NCBI RefSeq assembly: GCF_013342145.1 | Contig: NZ_JABUQZ010000001.1 | Span: 124,001 to 188,000, forward strand | Source of the DNA: Haloterrigena gelatinilytica | GTDB taxonomy: Archaea; Halobacteriota; Halobacteria; Halobacteriales; Natrialbaceae | Reading direction: 5' to 3' | Length of the DNA stretch: 64,000 bases | Notes under the pieces: model-generated | The model's database searches: none | What the model was told of the DNA's origin: nothing | Seen by the model: only the letters and a program-made list of their open reading frames with translations | Shown here: positions 1 through 9,012 of the stretch, piece by piece | How positions within the stretch are numbered: position 1 is the stretch's first letter | Layout of the letters: each line of letters starts with the position of its first letter | Translations under genes and position numbers: made by a program

Positions 1-651
1 GACTACCTCGACCGGGTCGTTACCGACCTCCTAGACGCCCTAGCGCGGGAGGACGACCGCGAGTCGATCCTGATCGTGACGGCCGACCACGGCGAGAACC
101 TCGGCTACGAGTCCGACGGCTACCTCATGAACCACATGAGCAGCCTCTCCGAGGGGCTGTTACACGTTCCGTTCGACGTCGTGGCCACCGACGACGGCGC
201 CCTCGAGCTCGCGGTCGACGATACGTCCCGTCCCGTCGACGTCGGCGGGCTCGCCTCCCACGCCGACCTCGGCGACGCGGTCCGGTCGCTCGCGGGCGAG
301 GAGCCGTTCGATCCGTTCGCCCTCGAGCGCGAGCGCGCTCGCGCCGAAATCGTCGGCTCCGGCTCCGGCATCCCGGAGGGCGGCGACGAATCGTACTGGG
401 ACCGCGGTCAGCGAGTCGTCTACGAGGGCGATCGGAAGTACTACCGCGATCAACTCGGCGCGGAGGCCGTCTACGACGTCTCCGGACCGCCGTCGGAGCA
501 GGTCGAACGACCCGACGAGACGGTTCCGGACGGGCTCTTCGAGTCCGCCTTCGGCGACTGGGTTACCGACGAGGACGCTGACGGCCGGGACCACGCCGAG
601 GGGGTCGACGCGGCGAGTCGCGCCCGGCTGGAGGATCTGGGATACCTATGA
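1..651 (+). CDS. Sulfatase/alkaline-phosphatase-fold protein, C-terminal part (cut by window start)
   Basis: The reading frame is open from base 1, so only the C-terminal ~216 residues are visible. The metal-binding motif TADHGEN of the sulfatase/alkaline phosphatase superfamily is at the codons around base 82-102, and the protein ends in ARLEDLGYL, a tail shared by the other sulfatase-fold proteins of this window. The N-terminal nucleophile region lies outside the window, so the reaction (sulfate ester hydrolysis, phosphodiester cleavage or phospho-group transfer) cannot be judged. It is 46 bases upstream of a second family member and probably cotranscribed with it. The cluster context suggests a role in modifying a surface glycan. 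The fold assignment is firm; the function is inferred. Confidence 0.85.
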   Translation, partial: DYLDRVVTDLLDALAREDDRESILIVTADHGENLGYESDGYLMNHMSSLSEGLLHVPFDVVATDDGALELAVDDTSRPVDVGGLASHADLGDAVRSLAGEEPFDPFALERERARAEIVGSGSGIPEGGDESYWDRGQRVVYEGDRKYYRDQLGAEAVYDVSGPPSEQVERPDETVPDGLFESAFGDWVTDEDADGRDHAEGVDAASRARLEDLGYL

Positions 652-697
652 GCGCGAGGTCGCGTCGCGCTTCGAACGGAGGTTACGAACCACGCAC

Positions 698-1807
698 ATG
701 ACGGACACTACCCTGCTAGTCACGGTCGATTCGCTCAGAACCGATCACGTCCAGTACATGCCGGAGACCCTGGCGTTCCTGGACGACACCCACGACGCCG
801 CGTTCGCCACGAGCACCGCGACGCCCGGCAGCTTCCCGGCGATCATCGGCGGGGAGTATCCGGCCGGCAACGGCCTCGAGTCCGAGGCCAGCGTCGCCCA
901 CGAGTTCGACGCCCCGAGCGTCGGGATCACGACGAACCACCTGCTCTCTCAGGAGTACGGCTACGCGGCCGGGTTCGACTCGTTCACGTCGCCGAAGGGC
1001 GGCGGCGAGTCCCTGAAGGACAAGGGCGCGATCCTCCTCGAGCGCGGCTCGCTTCCCTACAAGGTCGCCAGCTGGGGCTACAACCGCTACCAGCAGCTCC
1101 GGAGCTACGTCGAGGAGACCGAGAAGTCGTTCCGCCCCGCTGCGGACGTCGTGGACCAGTTTCTGCGCGAGGTCGACGGCCGCGAGGAGTGGTTCGGCTG
1201 GCTGCACTTCATGGAGCCCCACCATCCCTACGACCCCGACGGCGCGAACGTCGATCGAGCGACGGCCCAGCGGGTCACCCGTCGCGTCCTCTCGGATCGG
1301 GGCTCCGCGGAGGACGAGGCCCTCGTTCGGGACCTCTACCGACAGGAGATCGCCGAACTCGACGCGGCTCTCGAGCCCCTCTGGAACGCGATCCCGGACG
1401 AGACGCGGGTCGTCTTCTGTGGCGACCACGGCGAGTTGCTCGGCGAGGACGGGCTGTGGGGCCACCCCGGCGAGATGCGCCCCGAACTGCTGAACGTCCC
1501 GTTCGGCACGCGGAACGCCCCCGACGCCGGCGAGGTCGTCTCCCTGATCGACGTGCCGACGGTCCTGACCGGCAGCGAACACCGCAAGGGCACGTTCGAC
1601 CGCGACACCGCCTTCGCCGCCTACGGGGATCGAAAGGCCGCGATGACCGCCGACCACATCGCGACGGCGGACGGCACGTATCGACTCGACGACGGCGAAC
1701 CGGTCGACGACCCCGGTCTCGAGCGGGAACTCGAGCGGTTCGATCCCGCCTACGTCGTCAAGGAAGAGGCGCTGCAGGAAGATCTGGAGGACCTCGGATA
1801 CGCATGA
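698..1807 (+). CDS. Sulfatase-fold hydrolase/transferase
   Basis: This 369-residue protein has the superfamily layout: VTVDSLRTDH with the first metal-binding Asp near residue 11, the nucleophile segment STATPGSFPA with Thr42 at the catalytic position, and the second metal site CGDHGELLGEDG near residue 245. The true sulfatase signature (Cys or Ser-X-Pro-X-Arg, matured to formylglycine) is absent. Thr at this place is typical of phosphodiesterases and phosphoethanolamine or phosphoglycerol transferases, so the name sulfatase describes only the fold. It ends in EDLEDLGYA. No signal peptide or membrane span is visible, which suggests a cytoplasmic enzyme. Its stop codon overlaps the next start (ATGA), so it is translationally coupled to the downstream gene. 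Confidence 0.88.
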   Translation: MTDTTLLVTVDSLRTDHVQYMPETLAFLDDTHDAAFATSTATPGSFPAIIGGEYPAGNGLESEASVAHEFDAPSVGITTNHLLSQEYGYAAGFDSFTSPKGGGESLKDKGAILLERGSLPYKVASWGYNRYQQLRSYVEETEKSFRPAADVVDQFLREVDGREEWFGWLHFMEPHHPYDPDGANVDRATAQRVTRRVLSDRGSAEDEALVRDLYRQEIAELDAALEPLWNAIPDETRVVFCGDHGELLGEDGLWGHPGEMRPELLNVPFGTRNAPDAGEVVSLIDVPTVLTGSEHRKGTFDRDTAFAAYGDRKAAMTADHIATADGTYRLDDGEPVDDPGLERELERFDPAYVVKEEALQEDLEDLGYA

Positions 1808-2721
1808 CCGTCGTCGTACTTGCCCTCGACGCGCTCGATGCCGGACTGATCGATCACTTCGACCTCGACTCGTTCCGCCTCGAGTCGAGCGGCGAGATCG
1901 AGACGTTCGCGAACACGCAAGACGTCCCGTACACGCCGGAGGTCTGGGCGACCGTCGCGACCGGGCTCGAGCCGTCCGAACACGGCATTACGGGCGGCGG
2001 CACGAGCGAGTGGGAAAACCCCGCGCTCGACCTCGCCTCGACGGTCACCGGCCACCTCGACGAGTCGACGCGGGGGACGCTCGGCAAACTGGTCCGCTCT
2101 CGGACCGGCGAGCGCGAGCGCATCGGCGAGACGGACCGCGAGTCGATGTTCGACGCCGACGACGCGGTCGTCCACAACTGGCCGGGCGTCCACGACGGGA
2201 CACCCCTCCAGCGGGCCTGGGACCTGATGAACGCCGTTGCGGAGGGGATGCCCCGAAGCGAGTTCGAGCGCGAACTGTTCGGGCTCTGCGCCCAGCAGTT
2301 CGGCTGGGCTCGCGAGATGCTCGAGCATCCGGTCTCGATCGCCGGCGTCCACGTCCACACGCTGGACGCGGCGGGCCACGCCTACGCCGACGACGAGGCC
2401 GCGCTTGGCCGCGCCTACGAACGCGTCGGCGAGTACGTCCAGGAGATCGTCGCCGCCCTCGGCGCGGACGACGAACTCCTCGTCGTCAGCGATCACGGCA
2501 TGCGGACCGCGTTCTACCCGCCCGACGCCGGCGAGAAGCCGGCGAGTCACTCCTGGCGGGCCTACGCGAGTTCCACGGCGGACACCTACCCGAAATCGGT
2601 CTACGACGTGCGCCGGTGGGTCGAGGAACGCGCGGCGGAATCCGGCGCGAGCGCGTCCGATGACGACGAGGGGATCGACATGCCGACCGACCGCCTGCGC
2701 GAACTCGGCTATCTCGACTGA
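1804..2721 (+). CDS. Type I phosphodiesterase/nucleotide pyrophosphatase-like protein
   Basis: The 305-residue protein starts at an ATG that overlaps the previous stop by four bases. An upstream extension of the open frame runs inside the previous gene and is not used. Motifs are VLALDALDAGLI (metal Asp near residue 9), YTPEVWATVATGLEPSEHG with Thr44 as probable nucleophile, HVHTLDAAGHAY, and VVSDHGMRTAFYPP near residue 230. The TP...T..TGxxPxxHG block resembles the nucleotide pyrophosphatase/phosphodiesterase branch rather than sulfatases. The tail LRELGYLD matches the C-terminal signature of its neighbours. It is the third consecutive alkaline-phosphatase-superfamily gene on this strand. 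The substrate is unknown; a nucleotide sugar or a phosphodiester on a glycan lipid are possibilities. Confidence 0.85.
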   Translation: MTVVVLALDALDAGLIDHFDLDSFRLESSGEIETFANTQDVPYTPEVWATVATGLEPSEHGITGGGTSEWENPALDLASTVTGHLDESTRGTLGKLVRSRTGERERIGETDRESMFDADDAVVHNWPGVHDGTPLQRAWDLMNAVAEGMPRSEFERELFGLCAQQFGWAREMLEHPVSIAGVHVHTLDAAGHAYADDEAALGRAYERVGEYVQEIVAALGADDELLVVSDHGMRTAFYPPDAGEKPASHSWRAYASSTADTYPKSVYDVRRWVEERAAESGASASDDDEGIDMPTDRLRELGYLD

Positions 2722-2740
2722 TCGCTACTGATGCTGTGCT

Positions 2741-2937
2741 GTGGCGTGCGCTGACGGCTGCCCGAGCGAAGCGAGGTGCGACTGGAGGGAGCACCTCGAA
2801 TGTGAACGGGGAACGAAGTGACCCGTGAGCGCCAGCGAGGGCAGCCGTCGATACTGCGCGAGGGATGAGTGAGCGAGCCTGCGAGCGAATGAATCGGCTG
2901 GGGAGGGTGTGGCGATTCCCTGCCGCCACGATAGCAG
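2741..2937 (+). repeat. Copy 1 of a dispersed structured repeat
   Basis: The copy opens with GTGGCGTGCGCTG, followed by an 11-bp perfect inverted repeat (2753-2763 GACGGCTGCCC with 2839-2849) that encloses a second hairpin (8-bp stem, 2772-2779 with 2791-2798). It then has the conserved block GCGAGGGATGAGTGAGCG, a GAGCGAAT..ATCGGCTGGGGAGGG block, and ends with CCACGATAGCAG. The same order of conserved blocks occurs at 10565, 53095 and, inverted, 53570. It begins 20 bases after the preceding gene. Function unknown; see the finding. Confidence 0.8.
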
Positions 2938-3121
2938 GCCGCTCCTCGTCGGTGTCCGCACGGTACCGCTTTGCCATTCCCTCCACGTTTGCGTAGCAGC
3001 TGCCGTTCGGTTGCAGACGAGATGGTCGCGTTCGATCCTCCGCGATCCGATTTTAGCGAGGTGCTGCCTCGAGTTCGTGATCCTTGAACAGGAATCGACG
3101 TTCGCGTTCGCCCCGAGACAC

Positions 3122-3141
3122 AGCGGGAGGTAGATTTGAAC
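3122..3141. repeat. Duplicated 3' end of the initiator tRNA gene (possible attachment-site remnant)
   Basis: The 20 bases agcgggaggtagatttgaac exactly repeat bases 3235-3254, which are the last bases of the tRNA-Met gene read on the opposite strand (T-arm and acceptor 3' half). The copy has no tRNA body. Such short direct repeats of tRNA 3' ends are what integrases leave at the far end of an inserted element. Here only 93 bases separate the two repeats, so any insert has been deleted or was never large. Confidence 0.6.
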
Positions 3142-3234
3142 CACGCCAGCACTCTCGCTTCGCTCGAGCGCTGTCTGGTTCAAACGACCACCGTGCTATG
3201 GATGGCGCTCACGAGTTTGTTCGCGCCAAAACAT

Positions 3235-3308
3235 AGCGGGAGGTAGATTTGAACTACCGGTCTGCGGGTTATGAGCCCGCCGGAATCTCCTGGCTATCCC
3301 ATCCCGCT
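3235..3308 (-). tRNA. Initiator tRNA-Met (anticodon CAT)
   Basis: Read on the minus strand the 74-nt gene begins AGCGGGATGGGATAG and ends TCCCGCTA. The acceptor stem is AGCGGGA/TCCCGCT and the T-arm is GGTAG-TTCAAAT-CTACC. The anticodon arm is GCGGG-CTCATAA-CCCGC: the loop holds CAT, and the three consecutive G:C pairs of the stem are the mark of an initiator tRNA. The 3' CCA is not encoded. An AT-rich stretch about 25-40 bases upstream (CCTTAATC on the minus strand) could be the TATA element. Confidence 0.95.
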
Positions 3309-3563
3309 ATCTATCCCTCTCTGCTGGTCACGATTAAGGCTTGGTATTCGTTCCTGTCTCGAGATGACTAGCTGACACTCGTCGCGTAGCCGGTACGGAG
3401 CCGTCAGCGACGGATTACCGTCTGCAATCTCTCGTGGACCGTTCCGCTCGATACAATTCGACTCGAGACCACCATCTCCAATCCGCCATCCGGCGCCGAA
3501 TCGGACTGTTGTATGTCCGTAGCCTCCCCATAATTATGCCCTATTCCGGCGGAGACGGGCGCA

Positions 3564-4571
3564 ATGAGAATCCTGCTTTTGCGGACGTGGACGACGAACA
3601 TCGGGAACGGATTCATCGACTACGGGGCGAAGGCGATGCTCGAGCGGGCGTTTCCCGACGCCGAGATCGTCGAGACTGGCGGCTACCCGAACCACGCGGC
3701 GGACACCGCGGCGCTGTGGCGCGGGACCCGGAAGTTCGAACGGATGGCGGGCCGCGGCGCGGACTACGAGTCGCCGACTCACCAGATTCGGCAGAACGTG
3801 CTGAACGTCAGCGAACTGATCGACGCCGATCTGGCGGTCCTGCCGGGCTGCGTGCTCTCCCGGCCGACGTTCCGGAAGTACTTCGACACGCTCACTCGAC
3901 TCAGGGAGCGAGATATTCCGATCGTTATCATCGGTGGGGGTGGCGAGGAGTACGACGAGGCCGAGCGTAAGGACGTCGAGGCCGTCTTCGACGCGCTCGA
4001 TATCGAGGTCCTGCTCACGCGAGATCGAACCGCCTACGAGGAGTACGGCGACCTCGTCGAGTACCTGTACGACGGCATCGACTGCTCGCTGTTCCTGGGC
4101 GACGCGCACCAGCCGCCAGAGGCGAACCGGGAGTTCGACGTCCACACGTTCGACAAGGGCGAGGAGCCCGACGTCGACGGCGCGTCGACGATCATCAGGC
4201 CCGATCACGCGCCCTTCGACGAACCGTACCACTTCCCGGTCGGCGAGCGAGCGCGGGAACTGCTCGGCCTCGAGACGCCGCTGTTCGAGGCGGAGAACGT
4301 CTTCGTCTCCGATATGGTGACCGACTACCTCTTCCTCTACGCCAACGCCGACGTGGTTCGCTCGGACCGGATCCACGCCTGCCTGCCCGCCCTGACCTAC
4401 GGCAACCGGGCGCAGTTCTACTTCGACACGCCGCGGGCGAACCTCTTCGATCGGGTCCCGATCGAGGGCGACGTCACGAGCGAGCCGGTCCGGTTCGACA
4501 TGGACGAACTCGAGCGGGAGAAGGACGAACAGGTCGAGGCCCTCGAGGAAGGGGTCACGACGGTCCTGTGA
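3564..4571 (+). CDS. Polysaccharide pyruvyl transferase family protein
   Basis: The 335-residue protein begins MRILLLRTWTTNIGNGFIDY, the N-terminal nucleotide-fold strand and NxG motif of the polysaccharide pyruvyl transferase family. Near residue 270 it has VRSDRIHACLPALTYGN, matching the conserved S-R-x-H-x(3-5)-L-x-x-G block of the family's C-terminal domain. Known members add pyruvate ketals from phosphoenolpyruvate to glycan sugars, but the family fold is also found in other glycosyltransferase-like proteins, so pyruvylation is an inference. There is no signal peptide. It lies between sulfatase-fold genes, and a surface-glycan flippase follows, so a role in decorating a surface glycan is plausible. 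Confidence 0.8.
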   Translation: MRILLLRTWTTNIGNGFIDYGAKAMLERAFPDAEIVETGGYPNHAADTAALWRGTRKFERMAGRGADYESPTHQIRQNVLNVSELIDADLAVLPGCVLSRPTFRKYFDTLTRLRERDIPIVIIGGGGEEYDEAERKDVEAVFDALDIEVLLTRDRTAYEEYGDLVEYLYDGIDCSLFLGDAHQPPEANREFDVHTFDKGEEPDVDGASTIIRPDHAPFDEPYHFPVGERARELLGLETPLFEAENVFVSDMVTDYLFLYANADVVRSDRIHACLPALTYGNRAQFYFDTPRANLFDRVPIEGDVTSEPVRFDMDELEREKDEQVEALEEGVTTVL

Positions 4572-4673
4572 GGATGAGCGTGACCGCGTTGTCGACCGGA
4601 GAGCGACGGCAAGTAGCGCTCCCGCAGTCGAGTCCATTGCCGGGACTAGGTTCTTTGGCGGAGGGCTGGTAGG

Positions 4674-6086
4674 ATGAACGGACACGCAACCATGGGAGAC
4701 GAGCCATCCATCGCCCTCGTCGTGCTCGATACCCTGCGGGCGGATTCCTTCGACGAGCACTTCGACTGGCTGCCTGGCGTGCAGTTCGCGAACGCGTGGA
4801 GCACGAGCCACTGGACGGCCCCGGCCCACGCCTCGCTGTTCACCGGCCGGTACGCGAGCGAGGCCGGCGTGACGATCAAATCCCAGGATTTCGACCGGGA
4901 GACGACTCGCCTCCCCGAACTCCTCCGGGACCGCGGCTACCGGACGCGAGCGTTCAGCTGCAACGTCAACATCTCGGAGCAGCTGGGCTGGCACCACGGC
5001 TTCGACGAGTTCGACGGCGGCTGGCGGCTCAGCGGCCTCGGCGAGGACGTCTTCGACTGGGACGAGTTCATCGCCGAACACCGGGCCGACGGTCCCGAAC
5101 GATACCTCCGGGCGCTCTGGCGGTGCGTCGACGACGACTGCGATACGACCCAGTCGCTGAAACAGGGCGCCCTGATGAAGCTCCGGGATATGGGCCTCAA
5201 GGGACGCCACCCCGACGACGGCGCGGCGGAGTTCCTCGAGTACGTCCGCGACGGGTCGTGGGCCCGAGACGGCGAGTTCCTCTTCGCGAATCTGATGGAG
5301 GCGCACCTGCCGTACGACCCGCCCGACGAGTACAAGACCCATCCGGACGAGGAGTCGCCGCACTTCGACAGCGTGAAAGCCACGCTCGGGGAGCCGTCGG
5401 CCGATCCGGACCGGATCAGGACCGCGTACGACGACGCCGTGCGGTACCTGTCGGACATCTACCGCGACATCTACGCGGAGCTCGCCGCCGAGTTCGACTA
5501 CGTCGTGACCCTCGCCGACCACGGCGAAGCGCTCGGGGAGTACGGCGCGTGGCAACACGGCGGCGGTCTCCACCCGCCGGTGACCCGCGTCCCGCTCGTC
5601 GTCTCCGCGCCCGGCCCGAACGCCGACGACCGAACCCCCAACGCGGACGGCGCGGAGCGACCGACGCGGGACGCCCTCGTGAACCTGCTGGACGTCTACG
5701 CGACGGTACTCGACCTCGCCGGTATCGAGTCGGCTCACCGCCGCGGCGAGTCGTTCCGTCCGCTGTGCTCGAGCGACCCAGTCGACGCCGAGCCGCGATC
5801 GAGCGCGCTGCTCGAGTTCCACGGAATCTCGAAGCGACGCGCGCTCGCGCTCGAGGAGGACGGCTACGATATCGGCCCCGTCGACCGCGAACGCCACGGC
5901 GTCGCGACGGCCGACTGTTACTACTTCGAGGGGCTGTCCGGGACCGAGCTGATCGGCGACTGCGACCCGGCGACCCTCGAGTCGACGCTCGGTCGACTGG
6001 TCGACGACCTCGAGCGCCGCGAGGGGCTCTCCGAGGCCGATATGGACGGTCTGGAATCCCAGCTCGAGGAGCTGGGGTATCTGTGA
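4674..6086 (+). CDS. Sulfatase-fold hydrolase/transferase
   Basis: The protein has 470 residues from the first ATG; a second ATG at 4692 (MGDEPSIALVVLDTLRAD) is also possible and would place the metal Asp at the usual distance from the N-terminus. The nucleophile block is HWTAPAHASLFTGRYASEAG with Thr48 at the catalytic position, and ADHGEALGEYGAWQHGGG near residue 282 is the second metal site. It lacks the Cys/Ser-X-Pro-X-Arg formylglycine motif. It ends in LESQLEELGYL like the other family members here. No membrane segment is visible. It lies 21 bases before the flippase gene and is probably in the same transcript, consistent with modification of the exported glycan. The substrate is unknown. 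Confidence 0.87.
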   Translation: MNGHATMGDEPSIALVVLDTLRADSFDEHFDWLPGVQFANAWSTSHWTAPAHASLFTGRYASEAGVTIKSQDFDRETTRLPELLRDRGYRTRAFSCNVNISEQLGWHHGFDEFDGGWRLSGLGEDVFDWDEFIAEHRADGPERYLRALWRCVDDDCDTTQSLKQGALMKLRDMGLKGRHPDDGAAEFLEYVRDGSWARDGEFLFANLMEAHLPYDPPDEYKTHPDEESPHFDSVKATLGEPSADPDRIRTAYDDAVRYLSDIYRDIYAELAAEFDYVVTLADHGEALGEYGAWQHGGGLHPPVTRVPLVVSAPGPNADDRTPNADGAERPTRDALVNLLDVYATVLDLAGIESAHRRGESFRPLCSSDPVDAEPRSSALLEFHGISKRRALALEEDGYDIGPVDRERHGVATADCYYFEGLSGTELIGDCDPATLESTLGRLVDDLERREGLSEADMDGLESQLEELGYL

Positions 6087-6107
6087 CGGTGGTCTCGAGA
6101 CGAAGCC

Positions 6108-7550
6108 ATGAGTGACGCGACCTCCGTCAGCCTCGGCGGCGAGACGCTCAAGGCGACGGCCGCGAAGTTCTCGATGGCCGCGATCGGGTTCCTCGGAACG
6201 ATCGTCTTCGCGCGCGTGCTCGGTCCGACCGGATTCGGCGGCTACTACCTCCTCTTCTCGCTGGTGAAGATCGCCGACCGGGCGGTCAACGGGTGGGGAA
6301 CCGCGGTCAAGAAGCGGTTCTCGGAGGCGGACACCGAGGCGGGCGAACTGGTCGGCAGCCAGGCGCTGTTCACGGTGGTCTGGATGGCGCTCGTCTGCGC
6401 GGTGACGCTCGTCGCGTCGAACCAGCTGGTCGACTACACGGGGCTCCCCGAGGCGCCGGTGTTGTTCGTCGTCCTGCTGTTCGCCGTCACCCTCTTCGAG
6501 CCGCTGGATCTGATGGTGCAGGCGCGGGGCCGCGTCGGGGCGTCGATGTGGACCGACGCGCTCCGATCGCTGCTGACCTTCCCGCTCCAGTTGGGGCTGA
6601 TCCTGCTCGGGCTCGGCGCCGCCGGCATGGCCTACGGGCTGGCCGCGGCGACGTTCCTGACGGTGCCGATCCTCTGGTACTTCGTCCGCGTGCGGCCGGT
6701 CGCGCCGGGTCGCGAGACCGTCGAAAACCTCTGGTCGTACGCCAGATTCAGCATTCCGAACTCGCTGCTCAGTCAGGCCTACGATCGGTTCGACATCATC
6801 CTGCTGGGCTACCTGCTGGCGCCCGCCGCCGCCGGCCACTACGAGGTCGCGCTCAAGCTCACGGTGCCGGCGACGTTCGTGACGATGGCCGCCTCGAGCG
6901 GCCTGATGGCCCGTGTGAGCCACAGACACAGCAAGGGCGAGGAGCTGGGGACGGACGTCTCGAACACGCTGGCGTTTACGAGCATCGTCGCGATCCCGAT
7001 GTTCTTCGGCGCCGTCGCGATGCCGGAACGGCTCGTCGTGACCTTCTTCGGCCCCGAGTACGCCGAGGCCGCCGTGCTCCTCGTCGGACTCGCGCTCTAC
7101 CAGATCGCGAAGACCCAGGCCGGCGTGCTCACGAGCGTGATCGACGGGATCGATCGGCCCGACATCAACACGCGGGTCTCGGCGATCACGCTCGGGATCA
7201 ACATCGTCCTCGGCGTCGCGTTGACGCTCGTCTACGGCGCGATCGGCGTCGTGATCGCGACGGTCGTCGCCGAGACGCTCCGGTACGTCTGTTCGGCGGT
7301 CGTCATCAAACGGCAGCTCCCGTCGGTCGTCCTCTTCCCGCGGACGCTCGGCGAGCAGTTCGCGGCCGGCCTCGCGATGTTCGCCGTGATCGTTCCGGTC
7401 GAACGCGCCGTCGCCGTCGATCACTGGTACCAGCTCCTCGCGATCGTCGCGCTGGGCGCGGCCGTCTACGCCGTCACGCTGGCGGCGATCAGCCGAAAGC
7501 TCCGCATCACGATCAGGGGCGTCGTCCGCAGTTCGCGCTTCGAGAGCTAG
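6108..7550 (+). CDS. Oligosaccharide flippase family protein (Wzx/MATE-like)
   Basis: The 480-residue protein is made almost entirely of hydrophobic segments, about 12-14 by eye. The N-terminus GETLKATAAKFSMAAIGFLGTIVFARVLGPTGFGGYYLLFSLVK is typical of the polysaccharide biosynthesis/flippase family, with the conserved R-x-L-G-P-x-x-F/Y-G near residue 37. Members move lipid-linked oligosaccharides across the cytoplasmic membrane. It closes the plus-strand glycan cluster that starts before the window. A second flippase is found at 33175, so the window may serve two glycan pathways. The family is clear; the actual substrate is not. Confidence 0.9.
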   Translation: MSDATSVSLGGETLKATAAKFSMAAIGFLGTIVFARVLGPTGFGGYYLLFSLVKIADRAVNGWGTAVKKRFSEADTEAGELVGSQALFTVVWMALVCAVTLVASNQLVDYTGLPEAPVLFVVLLFAVTLFEPLDLMVQARGRVGASMWTDALRSLLTFPLQLGLILLGLGAAGMAYGLAAATFLTVPILWYFVRVRPVAPGRETVENLWSYARFSIPNSLLSQAYDRFDIILLGYLLAPAAAGHYEVALKLTVPATFVTMAASSGLMARVSHRHSKGEELGTDVSNTLAFTSIVAIPMFFGAVAMPERLVVTFFGPEYAEAAVLLVGLALYQIAKTQAGVLTSVIDGIDRPDINTRVSAITLGINIVLGVALTLVYGAIGVVIATVVAETLRYVCSAVVIKRQLPSVVLFPRTLGEQFAAGLAMFAVIVPVERAVAVDHWYQLLAIVALGAAVYAVTLAAISRKLRITIRGVVRSSRFES

Positions 7551-7757
7551 CCGTCCCCGGCGTTCGAGCGCGTCTTTAGACGGGTTCGGTACGATTCCGA
7601 CCCGTATACGCGGTCGTTGCGGCTAATGTCTCCATAGACGAAATACTCTTGAGGGTGTTCGATGGATAGAACCGTGTGATATGCTACCACCAATCTTTGA
7701 TCGGCGGAACCGAGTCACGCCGCAGCAGAGACGCGCCGGTGCTCCACCGAACTACCC

Positions 7758-8870
7758 GTGTCCGTAGACCACGCTGAACCGCGACGCCGGAGCATCGAGG
7801 TCGAGTACTGGGTGATCGACGACGAGGGACGGCTGACCGAGCCAGGCGACCTCGTCGCGGCGTCGCCGGGAGCCGAACGGGAGTTCGTCGAACCGGTGCT
7901 CGAGATCAAGACCACGCCTTGCGAGACGGCGGCCGAACTGCGCGCGGAGCTGTTCGACCGGATCGGCGCCGTCCTCGAGCGGGCCGACGAGCTCGGCAAG
8001 GGACTCGTGCCGCTGGCGACGCCGGTGGGAGACGAGCGGATCCGCGAACTGCCGAGCGATCGGACGCGGATCCAGAACACGGTCGTCGGCGAGGACTTCG
8101 AGTACGTGCGCCACTGCGCGGGGACCCACGTCCACGTCGAACAGCAGCCGGGGCGCGAAATCGATCAGTTAAACACCCTCGTCGCGCTCGACCCCGCGCT
8201 GGCGCTTGTCAACTCGTCGCCGTACTACCGCGGGCGTCCGATGGCGGCCGGCGCCCGGTCGAAGTGCTACCGCTGGCTGGCGTACGACGACGTCCCCCAC
8301 CAGGGGTGGCTCTGGCGCTACGTCTCGGATCGCACGGAGTGGACGCGACGGCTCGAGCGACGGCACGAGGAGTTCGTGACCGTAGCGACCGACGCGGGGG
8401 TCTCGCGGCGGACCCTCGAGTCGAACTTCGACCCCGAGAGCGCGGTCTGGACGCCCGTCCAGTTTCGCTCGTCGTTTTCCACCGTCGAGTGGCGCTCGCC
8501 GGACACCGCGTTGCCGAGCCAGGTCGTCAGCCTGGCGAACCGTCTGGCCGACCTCGTCGGGGACCTCGAGAACACCGACGTGCGCGTCGACGGGCAGGAG
8601 GGCCGCGTCACGGACGAGACGATCACGCTCCCGGAGTTCGACGCCGTCCTCGAGTACACCGACGCCGCGATTCGGTCGGGACTCGAGTCCGACGCCGTTC
8701 GATCGTACCTCGAGCGGATGGGGTTCGACGTCGACGCCTACGCGCCGCTCTCCCACGAGATCGGCGGTCGGAGACGGGTCGGACCCGACGCGGCGCGAGC
8801 ACTTCGGCTCGAGTACGCCGAGCGACTCGAGCGGGACGTGCGGCGGGCGAAGCCGCTGCACAGCGACTGA
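7758..8870 (+). CDS. gshA: Glutamate-cysteine ligase, GCS2 family
   Basis: The 370-residue protein begins with GTG. The N-terminal SIEVEYWVIDDEGRLTEPGD and the later CAGTHVHVEQQPG and GRPMAAGARSKCYRW blocks fit the carboxylate-amine ligase GCS2 family. In haloarchaea this enzyme makes gamma-glutamylcysteine, the main low-molecular-weight thiol, from glutamate and cysteine with ATP. The length matches the family. It stands alone, 207 bases after the flippase gene and convergent with twy1. The assignment rests on motif recognition; other GCS2-type ligases with different amine substrates exist. Confidence 0.82.
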   Translation: MSVDHAEPRRRSIEVEYWVIDDEGRLTEPGDLVAASPGAEREFVEPVLEIKTTPCETAAELRAELFDRIGAVLERADELGKGLVPLATPVGDERIRELPSDRTRIQNTVVGEDFEYVRHCAGTHVHVEQQPGREIDQLNTLVALDPALALVNSSPYYRGRPMAAGARSKCYRWLAYDDVPHQGWLWRYVSDRTEWTRRLERRHEEFVTVATDAGVSRRTLESNFDPESAVWTPVQFRSSFSTVEWRSPDTALPSQVVSLANRLADLVGDLENTDVRVDGQEGRVTDETITLPEFDAVLEYTDAAIRSGLESDAVRSYLERMGFDVDAYAPLSHEIGGRRRVGPDAARALRLEYAERLERDVRRAKPLHSD

Positions 8871-9012
8871 GCGGCGTATCAGGTCCGATAACTCGAGCGA
8901 TAGCCAACACAACGATAGCTCCGACGGCTCGGGCTCCGGTCGATACAATCGCGTCGGCGACGCGAGCGACAGAGTACAATAGCACCGACAACGCGACCGA
9001 TCGGCGACGCGC

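Noticed and set aside
2938-3121. A second tRNA gene upstream of the tRNA-Met
   Set aside because: Only the T-arm and acceptor 3' half are repeated; no D-arm, anticodon arm or 5' acceptor strand can be drawn.
3534-7424. A 1296-codon open frame on the minus strand
   Set aside because: It is antisense to four clearly recognisable plus-strand genes; long antisense frames are expected in GC-rich haloarchaeal DNA, and the translation is Arg/Asp/Val-rich without motifs.
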